Below, one piece after another: positions 7,625 to 12,866 of a stretch of 12,866 nucleotides of DNA (its first letter is position 1; each line of letters begins with the position of its first letter). Location: the NCBI GenBank assembly GCA_012271065.1, contig JAAXHE010000265.1, forward strand, positions 1 to 12,866, written 5' to 3'. Below the pieces are notes generated by a model, which was not told the origin of the DNA, ran no database searches, and saw nothing but the letters and a program-made list of their open reading frames with translations. Made by a program: the position numbers and the translations under genes. The stretch comes from Candidatus Latescibacterota bacterium. Lineage in GTDB: Bacteria; Latescibacterota; UBA2968; GCA-2709665.

Positions 7625-7659
7625 GGACTATGTTCCTTCGTTAACCTGCAAATCCAATG

Positions 7660-7678
7660 GGCCCAGTTTTACTGGGCC
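7660..7678. terminator. Perfect 8-bp hairpin, possible transcription terminator
   Basis: GGCCCAGT, loop TTT, ACTGGGCC: a perfect 8-bp GC-rich stem between the end of the MFS gene (7716) and the start of the protease gene (7612), both on the minus strand. It would separate their transcription. The downstream T-run is poor on the minus strand (CATTGGATTTG) and slightly better on the plus strand (TTTCGTT), where no gene ends. It could act as a weak terminator, an mRNA-stabilising structure or part of the protease 5' leader. Confidence 0.5.
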
Positions 7679-7715
7679 TTTCGTTATGGACGGGATATCC
7701 GGCCGGAGGTTCCGC

Positions 7716-8912
7716 TTATGTCGATTGACGATCGGGTAATGCTCCTGTGCCTCCCCGATCCGGGGCTCTTGGCAGTGCGGCCACGAGCGCGGCGGAAGGA
7801 AGTAAAATGAGGGAGACGCAAGCCAGGGCAAACGACATGGATGTACTGTCTGCGAGAAGTCCGATGCCCGGAAGCATAAGGCCCGAAATCCCCCATGCAA
7901 AACCCATCACCAGTCCCGTGGCCGTGCTGGCGTGTTGCGGCAGGATGCGCTGCGCCAGCACAATATTGGTGGTGGCGCCGAGGTCGAAGATGAATCCGGC
8001 GAAAAGAAAACACAGCAGAGAGACGGGCCCCGACGTAAAGCAAAAGACAATATAGAAAACGGTCGAGAATGCGCAGGACCAACCCAGAAGCCTGCGAGGC
8101 GGGACACGATCGCCGAGATATCCGCCTGCCAGACGGCCCAGCGTGGCCGCGATCAGGTAGGCGGACAATACCCAGCCAATCTTGGAGATATCCCACATCC
8201 GTTCGTGTCCAAGAATGGATATGAAGCTCACGCAGGCCGCGTGTACCAGAGATCGAAAAACCGCAATTGCATACAGGATCCAGAGGGGACGCATGGCCGC
8301 CGTCCGAAGAAACGCGAAGTTGATGCGGACCGGCGCTTTCGCACTCTCGGCCGGCACGTCGGTCCTGGCCATTTGAAAAAGGACCGTTGCGGCCACAAGA
8401 CAGGGAAAGATAACGATCCATAGAGACTCCAGCCCGTAGCGCGAAATGACCTGTGTCCCCGTTACCGGTGCAATGGCCATGCCTAAAGGACCTCCGGTCA
8501 GGAAGACCGCCATGGCAAAGTTGGACCGTCCGGGCATTGACGTCGTCACCAGGCCGCCGGCCGTCGGATGGAAAAGGGACGAACCTAGAGATGCCAGAAT
8601 CAGAAAGCCGGCGAGCACCGCTGCCGTTGGCAGCATACCGATAAAGGAAACGCAGAGGCCGCACGCAAGAACGCCGAGTGCTGCCAGGCGCACGCGATTG
8701 GAACGATCGCCGATGTAGCCCATAAACGGTTGCGGGATATTGCCAAAGAGAGAGACGACCATCGGCAGGAGGGAAGCTTCCACCAGCGTAAGCCCGAACC
8801 TGTTCTTGAAAAGGGCAAGCAACGGTGGGAACAGGGTCATGTAGAAGTCGACGGTGGTATGCGCATAGGTGATCAGGCAGACCCGCAGCATTGGACGTCG
8901 CTTTAAACGCAT
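7716..8912 (-). CDS. MFS transporter, fosmidomycin-resistance (Fsr)-like
   Basis: A membrane protein of 398 residues with about twelve hydrophobic segments, the usual size for a 12-helix major facilitator. The N-terminal half has HTTVDFYMTLFPPLLALFKN, then FGLTLVEASLLP, GNIPQPFMGYIGDR (the loop 2-3 motif A position) and LGSSLFHPTAGGLV. This set is the signature I know from Fsr-type efflux pumps. The central loop holds a short basic/acidic stretch (MARTDVPAESAKAPVRI), and the second half repeats the fold with LGRLAGGYLGDRVPPRRLLG. It probably exports a small molecule in exchange for protons; the substrate cannot be read, and many Fsr-like proteins have nothing to do with fosmidomycin. AGGGAA at 8923-8918 lies 5 bases before the ATG. 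It is the last gene of the minus-strand run before the hairpin, 76 bases after cbiX. Confidence 0.85.
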   Translation of the reverse strand: MRLKRRPMLRVCLITYAHTTVDFYMTLFPPLLALFKNRFGLTLVEASLLPMVVSLFGNIPQPFMGYIGDRSNRVRLAALGVLACGLCVSFIGMLPTAAVLAGFLILASLGSSLFHPTAGGLVTTSMPGRSNFAMAVFLTGGPLGMAIAPVTGTQVISRYGLESLWIVIFPCLVAATVLFQMARTDVPAESAKAPVRINFAFLRTAAMRPLWILYAIAVFRSLVHAACVSFISILGHERMWDISKIGWVLSAYLIAATLGRLAGGYLGDRVPPRRLLGWSCAFSTVFYIVFCFTSGPVSLLCFLFAGFIFDLGATTNIVLAQRILPQHASTATGLVMGFAWGISGLMLPGIGLLADSTSMSFALACVSLILLPSAALVAALPRAPDRGGTGALPDRQST

Positions 8913-8988
8913 CTGAGTTCCCTAGTGGTCGGCCGTGCGGTGAAATCGAGCGGGATCCGTCGAATGGAAGCAACGTGAGGCGGGAGGT

Positions 8989-9351
8989 TTACGCGAGGCC
9001 CGCGCGTTCGATAACGACCTCTCCAATCTTGTCATGGATTCCCAGGGGTCCGGTGACCCGGAATGTGACGCCTGGAAAACGAGCCGCGGCACGTTCGACC
9101 ATGGCAGGAATGTCGTGAGTGGCGTGACGGCCGGGCGAGAGCATGTAAGGGTGAACGATCACTTCGGTTGCGCCGTCGCGAACGCAGGCCTCAACACCTT
9201 CTTCCAGGGTGGGTCGGGCGAGTTCCATATGGGCGATGTGAACGAGAAGCCCCCCACGTTTCCGCCTCACGATTGCTGCAACCTCTTCCAGCATAACATT
9301 GGCTTCGTCCCTGGTAGACCCGTGATCGACGATCAGAAGGGCTAATGACAT
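8989..9351 (-). CDS. cbiX: Short CbiX-type chelatase (sirohydrochlorin cobalto/ferrochelatase family)
   Basis: A small cytosolic protein of 120 residues, the length of single-domain CbiX (CbiXS), which dimerises to form the chelatase fold. It inserts Co2+ or Fe2+ into sirohydrochlorin, leading to cobalamin or siroheme. The metal-binding and catalytic histidines are visible: His10 in LLIVDHGSTRDEAN and His76 in HPYMLSPGRHATHDIP. The middle has HMELARPTLEEGVEACVRDGA, matching the family pattern of an acidic residue before PT-hEEGhe. The C-terminal GPLGIHDKIGEVVIERA also fits. AGAGGT at 9366-9361 lies 9 bases before the ATG. No other cobalamin or siroheme gene is in the window, so the metal and pathway are open. 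Some single-domain homologues are annotated only as CbiX/SirB domain proteins. Confidence 0.85.
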   Translation of the reverse strand: MSLALLIVDHGSTRDEANVMLEEVAAIVRRKRGGLLVHIAHMELARPTLEEGVEACVRDGATEVIVHPYMLSPGRHATHDIPAMVERAAARFPGVTFRVTGPLGIHDKIGEVVIERAGLA

Positions 9352-9420
9352 GGTATGTCAACCTCTGTTGGGTACATCCAATAGCGGATCCTGGTGACGC
9401 AGCCCGGCTATCCCGGCTTG

Positions 9421-10956
9421 TCAGGTCAGATCCCTGATAACTTCCTGCGCGGCATTGTGACCCGGAATGCCGCTGACTTCGCCTCCCGGATGCTGTCCCG
9501 CACCGCAAAGGTACAAACCCCGGTGAGGGGCTCGATATTGCGAGAGTTCCGGCAGGGGCCGGTTCCAGAAGAGATGTTCGCCGGCGTGTTGCACGTGCCA
9601 GATGCAGCCGTCCGTAAGGCCGTTCTCACGCTCGATGTCCCGCGGCGTCCGGAAGACGCAGCTTTGGATGGAGGACCTGAAATTGGGAGCAAATTCCGTG
9701 ATCTGGTCGATGATGCCTTCGGCGATCTCGTCCCGGACGTCGTCCCACGCGCCCTGCCGGAGCCGCGCGGGCGCCGGGTAAATCCACACGGAGGCGGTGT
9801 GATAGCCGGGCCGGGTGAGGGTGGGATCCGCGAATGAGGGCATCGAAAAGCTGATGACGGGTCTGCGCACCGGCAGGCCGGCTTCCAGTTCATCCCATGC
9901 CGCTTCGATCTCAGGCCTCGATGCGTTGAGCGTGATCGCACCCCGGTAGGGCTGTTCAGGATCTCCGTCCCAGAACTTCCATTGCGGCGCTTCGCTGATA
10001 ACGGCGAGCAGCTTATAACAGCTCACGTGGGTGATCAGACCCTCGAGCCGCCTGCGCAGCCTGCCGTTGACCGACTCGGCCGGCATGAGACTGAGGAATG
10101 TACGCTTGGGGTCAAGGTTGGAGACCGTGATCCGGCTGCGGATTTCCTCTCCATTTGCCAGGCGCACACCGATAACGGCGTTTTCCTCCACGAGGAATCC
10201 GTCGACGCCCGCGTCGAGATGGATGGCCGCGCCGGCTTCCCGTGCCGCGTCGGCGATCGCATCGCTGACGGCGCCCATTCCGCTCTCGACGTAGCCATAA
10301 GGATGGGCTTCACCGGTTTCGGTGTCGGGGCGGTTGATGGAACTGTAGGCAAAGTGAAGTCCCAGGGGATTCCGGCCGACGGAGGCGCCTTCCGAGGCGT
10401 GGAGATCCTTGAGGTGGTCCGTGGACAGGAATTCATCCTGAAGTTCCAGGATCCGTGTGGAGATGGCTCTTTCGAGCACGCCGGCCGACGGCGTGCCGGC
10501 TATCGCGGAACGTACATCCTCCAGGGGTGGGGGCGCCTGAAACCTGTAAGGGGTGACGATGTCCGAGAGCGTCCGCTTGAATTCACCGTACCGTCGGGAG
10601 GCGGCGCGTTCGCTGCTCGTGAGGCGGCTTCGGTGGGTTCGATTCCTGGGAGAGTCGTGATCCGACGGCCCGTCGTAGGCGCCGTCGGGGCGGAGGCGGA
10701 TGTACCCTTCGCGCGGCAGCATTTTCATCCCGCGATCATAGAGATTGAGATCCCGTATTATTCTGGGGGGCAGTCCGTGGACCATGTGGGCGCAGGTTGA
10801 AAAGTGAAATCCGGGCCACAGTTCCTCGGTGATCGAGGCGCCGCCGACAAAGGGACGGCGTTCATACACGCTGACGTCGAGACCGGCTCTTGCCAGATAA
10901 GCAGCGGCAGTCAGGCCGTTGTGGCCGGCGCCGACGACGATGACATCCGTATCCAT
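9421..10956 (-). CDS. FAD-dependent oxidoreductase, PYROXD2/phytoene-desaturase-like
   Basis: A soluble flavoprotein of 511 residues, a normal length for the family. The N-terminal Rossmann motif is VIVVGAGHNGLTAAAYLARA, with the acidic end of strand 2 at VYERR and then VGGASITEE. PGFHFSTCAHMVHGL follows, as in PYROXD2-like proteins. The C-terminal FAD-binding segment is GLYLCGAGQHPGGEVSGIPG followed by HNAAQEV (about 480-506). Family members oxidise or desaturate polyenes, amines or unknown substrates; the substrate here cannot be read. No carotenoid gene (crtB, crtE) is in the window, so a carotenoid role is not supported. AAGGGAAA lies about 8 bases before the ATG. A 162-base spacer separates it from the TrpD-like gene and a 69-base spacer from cbiX, all in the same direction. 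Confidence 0.85.
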   Translation of the reverse strand: MDTDVIVVGAGHNGLTAAAYLARAGLDVSVYERRPFVGGASITEELWPGFHFSTCAHMVHGLPPRIIRDLNLYDRGMKMLPREGYIRLRPDGAYDGPSDHDSPRNRTHRSRLTSSERAASRRYGEFKRTLSDIVTPYRFQAPPPLEDVRSAIAGTPSAGVLERAISTRILELQDEFLSTDHLKDLHASEGASVGRNPLGLHFAYSSINRPDTETGEAHPYGYVESGMGAVSDAIADAAREAGAAIHLDAGVDGFLVEENAVIGVRLANGEEIRSRITVSNLDPKRTFLSLMPAESVNGRLRRRLEGLITHVSCYKLLAVISEAPQWKFWDGDPEQPYRGAITLNASRPEIEAAWDELEAGLPVRRPVISFSMPSFADPTLTRPGYHTASVWIYPAPARLRQGAWDDVRDEIAEGIIDQITEFAPNFRSSIQSCVFRTPRDIERENGLTDGCIWHVQHAGEHLFWNRPLPELSQYRAPHRGLYLCGAGQHPGGEVSGIPGHNAAQEVIRDLT

Positions 10957-11118
10957 GAATGGTTTCCCTTCGATGGGAACCGACCCGGTGCGTTCGCAGC
11001 CAAACAGGGCGGTTCCATGGAAATATCTACGGCTGCGGTCTTACGGCCTTGCCGGGCATCGGTCACAGCGATTTCCGGTCCGCTGTCCGCAAGTTGAACA
11101 ACTTCGCAAATATGGGAT
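10957..11118. other. Spacer between the FAD oxidoreductase and TrpD-like genes, no gene recognised
   Basis: Apart from the ribosome binding site of the oxidoreductase gene, I see no clear promoter, terminator or RNA structure in these 162 bases. An open frame spans the spacer on the minus strand but overlaps both neighbours and has no recognisable content. The length is enough for an internal promoter. Confidence 0.4.
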
Positions 11119-12600
11119 TCAACCCCATTGATTGCAATATGCGTTATGTGCGACATCCCTGGATGCTTCGACGTATGCATTCAGGTGCGCTAAAGCCCGA
11201 CCGCTGATGATCGTGTCCTCCACGCGTTCGACAGCCGCGGACGGATCGACATCGAATCCGAGCAGCTTGTCCTTGATTGCCGCGTTAAGCACGATCTGGT
11301 CATAGATCCAGCCCTTCCGTCCGGAAAGGGCAGAGCTGCCCGCTTTTGCAAAGGCGTCCGCACATACGGTTTCGGGTCGGGGCTGACCGTCGTACCCGAA
11401 TCCGGCGGTCTCCGGGTCGACGTCGCGATCGTATCTCTCAATTCGTCCGTCGCGTGTCCGGAAGCCCCTTACATTATTAATGGCTTTCCGTTCACCTTCG
11501 GAGGGTTTGCCCAGCCGCAGCCCGAAGGAACTGCCACCTTCCATTCCCTTCACGACAAGGGCCGAGTTGAGGCCACGATCCGCAGCGAGTCGCAGAAACA
11601 TGTCTTCGTATCCCGGATGGTAGTATCCGATGACCATGTGGTTCTCTCCGGGGCAGGTAAAGAGCCGCTGGGCTTTCTCCGTTGCCGCCCATGGCGGTCG
11701 TTTTCCGATATGCGCACGGAGTTCTCTGGCAGCGCAGGCGGCCGGCGAGAAAATCCGCTGGCTCACGTATGCGAAACCCACGTGAGGATTTTCAATGAGC
11801 TCTCCCGCCTGTTCCAGCGTGAGATCGACGTTCGCCCCAAGCGCCTTGAGGATCTGTTCGTCGGTGACCCCCCATTTCGGCGGCATCCCGTCTACCCCGT
11901 GAAGAACCGTCGGGCGTCCGAGCGCGGCCCTGACGGCCGCGACGAAAAGAGTCGGGCGGAAGTATCTGTTCGATCCGTCGTACGGTTCACCGAAATGTGT
12001 GAGCGAGCCAACGTTCAGTTCCACGACGCCGGACGGGTCAAACGCGGCGTCCAGGTATCCGCGCGCTTCGTCGTACGTCTCGCGGTTCATCCGCTGGCCG
12101 ATGAGCGCCGCGCCTTTGAGCGCGGCCCGCACGCGGTCCTCGAGAATAACGCCGCACATCCGTCTGGTCTCGCCGTAACTCAGGTGTTCGCCTGAGAGGA
12201 TCCCGCGGAGAGCCGAGATGAGAACCGCTTCCCGTTCGTTCTGCGCTTCCAGTTTCCGGGACGGATCCAGCACGAAAAGGACTTCGGCCGGCAGATCTCT
12301 ACGTAGCGTAGAGCGGTACTTTTCAAATGCCCGGGTTTCGGCGCCACTCCACGTTGTCTTGGGCGGAAATCGGCGTCGCAGGGCCATGGCCGCGAAGAAC
12401 GCACCCATCTGAACGGTCGATACGCGCTTCGCATCGGGTAATACACCCCTGACGGAACGCAGAATCAGTTCCAGGATGCGGCCGGGCTGGGGATCGGCGG
12501 GTTTCAGGCCCAGCGGCCGGGACTGATGTGGTCCGGTGCAGACGCGGGATTGAGCTTCCAGAACTTCGTGGTTCGGACCTTGGTGGCGTTCAGTCGACAT
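11119..12600 (-). CDS. TrpD-like protein (glycosyltransferase family 3 / anthranilate phosphoribosyltransferase-like), non-canonical
   Basis: A protein of 493 residues, well above the 330-350 of true TrpD. The opening NHEVLEAQSRVCTGPHQSRPL is low in secondary-structure signal. Residues about 40-190 look like the all-helical N-terminal domain of the GT3 fold (ALRGILSGEHLSYGETRRMC is like the TrpD region before the active site). The C-terminal part has FRPTLFVAAVRAALGRPTVLHG, then GVTDEQILKALGANVDLTLE and NPHVGFAYVSQRIFSPA, which parallel the TrpD blocks around its KHGNR, SGSADVLEALG and FLFAP motifs. Next come ENHMVIGYYHPGYEDMFLRL and LVVKGMEGGSS, as in cyanobacterial and plant TrpD-like proteins. 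The glycine-rich GTGGD PRPP loop is replaced by NVGSLTHFGEPYDGSNRY (197-214), so anthranilate transfer is doubtful. The role is unknown; E. coli YbiB, a TrpD2 relative, binds nucleic acid. GAAGGG lies 10 bases before the ATG. It is the first well-supported gene of the minus-strand run. Confidence 0.75.
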   Translation of the reverse strand: MSTERHQGPNHEVLEAQSRVCTGPHQSRPLGLKPADPQPGRILELILRSVRGVLPDAKRVSTVQMGAFFAAMALRRRFPPKTTWSGAETRAFEKYRSTLRRDLPAEVLFVLDPSRKLEAQNEREAVLISALRGILSGEHLSYGETRRMCGVILEDRVRAALKGAALIGQRMNRETYDEARGYLDAAFDPSGVVELNVGSLTHFGEPYDGSNRYFRPTLFVAAVRAALGRPTVLHGVDGMPPKWGVTDEQILKALGANVDLTLEQAGELIENPHVGFAYVSQRIFSPAACAARELRAHIGKRPPWAATEKAQRLFTCPGENHMVIGYYHPGYEDMFLRLAADRGLNSALVVKGMEGGSSFGLRLGKPSEGERKAINNVRGFRTRDGRIERYDRDVDPETAGFGYDGQPRPETVCADAFAKAGSSALSGRKGWIYDQIVLNAAIKDKLLGFDVDPSAAVERVEDTIISGRALAHLNAYVEASRDVAHNAYCNQWG

Positions 12601-12623
12601 GGCTTGCGTACCCTTCAGTGATA

Positions 12624-12812
12624 TTAAGAAGCTGTCTTAAAACCCCCAGCGGTCTTCGCGCGGCTGCAAAAGCGCCTGTCGGCGTTGGTCGAATCCACCC
12701 GTATCTCCAGGATACGGGCGGGTTCGCCCGCCTTGACCGCCACTTTTTCGCTCGCGCTCGGGAACTCACCGGGAATTTTAAAACAACTTCTAAGAAGACG
12801 GTTGGGCTCCAT
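12624..12812 (-). CDS. Hypothetical 62-residue ORF contained largely within an inverted-repeat element
   Basis: An ATG-initiated frame of 62 codons that begins MEPNRLLRSCFKIPGEF and ends SRAKTAGGFKTAS. It covers almost the whole inverted-repeat element at 12627-12791: the right-hand repeat encodes RSCFKI and the left-hand repeat encodes the last codons before TAA. I recognise no domain, signal peptide or membrane segment. The upstream region is AT-rich with A-runs but no clear Shine-Dalgarno sequence. It may be a small gene, a leader peptide 23 bases before the TrpD-like gene, or an accidental frame of a repeat. Real coding status is doubtful. Confidence 0.3.
   Translation of the reverse strand: MEPNRLLRSCFKIPGEFPSASEKVAVKAGEPARILEIRVDSTNADRRFCSRAKTAGGFKTAS
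12627..12791. repeat. About 165-bp element with imperfect terminal inverted repeats (MITE-like or interspersed palindromic repeat)
   Basis: The left end AGAAGCTGTCTTAAAA (12627-12642) and the right end TTTTAAAACAACTTCT (12776-12791) are inverted copies matching at 14 of 16 positions. Between them are two strong adjacent hairpins and an open frame on the minus strand. No transposase is present and no clear target-site duplication was found, although TA occurs near both ends. The element lies in the leader of the TrpD-like gene. Only one copy is visible in this window, so calling it a dispersed repeat is an inference from its structure. Confidence 0.5.
12698..12732. other. Two overlapping hairpins in the inverted-repeat element
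   Basis: CCCGTATC (12698-12705), loop TCCAG, GATACGGG (12711-12718) is a perfect 8-bp stem. GGCGGG (12717-12722), loop TTCG, CCCGCC (12727-12732) is a perfect 6-bp stem. They share two bases, so full stems of both cannot form together unless slightly shortened. There is no following T-run, so neither looks like an intrinsic terminator. Confidence 0.6.
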
Positions 12813-12866
12813 TTTTGTTTTTCTTTTTCCGGTTTTATGGTTATTTTCCTATGGGCAGACCATCTT
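12813..12866. other. T-rich edge region, no gene recognised
   Basis: A run of T-rich sequence on the plus strand (A-rich on the minus strand) with no open frame of note. It could hold the promoter for the minus-strand genes, but no convincing -35/-10 pair was identified. The neighbouring gene lies outside the window. Confidence 0.3.

Noticed and set aside
9421..10956. Annotation as a carotenoid (phytoene) desaturase
   Set aside because: The motifs are those of the wider PYROXD2-like family, and no carotenoid biosynthesis gene is nearby.
10911..11180. An 89-codon minus-strand frame across the TrpD-like/oxidoreductase spacer
   Set aside because: It overlaps both neighbouring genes, has no recognisable content and no convincing ribosome binding site.
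9421..12600. Tryptophan biosynthesis operon around the TrpD-like gene
   Set aside because: None of trpA, trpB, trpC, trpE or trpG is present, and the TrpD-like protein lacks the canonical PRPP loop.

Overview
The window is bacterial chromosome of fairly high GC (judged by eye), with compact genes and mostly short spacers. No rRNA, tRNA, CRISPR array, transposase or phage gene was seen. The lineage cannot be fixed from this sequence. The secreted subtilase ends in two dockerin-like EF-hand repeats of the FDLDGDG..F.DFLLFA..FG type. I associate this ending with uncultured FCB-like and related phyla (Latescibacterota, KSB1, Poribacteria), which is a hint only.

Left part, plus strand (1-3852): the 3' end of the replicative helicase gene dnaB; an RNA 2'-phosphotransferase (KptA/Tpt1); a DAC-domain diadenylate cyclase resembling the archaeal DacZ type; a small DUF1854 protein; and a multi-pass GT-C glycosyltransferase. 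kptA and the cyclase gene are 5 bases apart and probably co-translated. The KptA keeps its Arg-His-Arg-Arg catalytic set but has lost the HGT motif that helps bind NAD+.

Right part, minus strand (12812 down to 3863), read right to left: a roughly 165-bp element with imperfect terminal inverted repeats and a 62-codon ORF; a TrpD-like phosphoribosyltransferase-fold protein without a recognisable glycine-rich PRPP loop; a PYROXD2/phytoene-desaturase-like FAD oxidoreductase; a short CbiX-type chelatase; a fosmidomycin-resistance-like MFS transporter; a hairpin; and a 1249-residue secreted S8 protease with FG-GAP/VCBS-like, Fn3-like, Ig-like and dockerin-like parts. The glycosyltransferase and protease genes converge with 10 bases between their stop codons.

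The plus-strand genes suggest nucleotide signalling and RNA repair beside replication, followed by an envelope glycosyltransferase. The minus-strand genes look like a loose run of metabolic genes (possibly linked through a tetrapyrrole or redox cofactor) and then a separately transcribed exported protease. The points most worth following up are the altered KptA and its coupling to a c-di-AMP synthase, the non-canonical TrpD-like protein, and the inverted-repeat element with its ORF.
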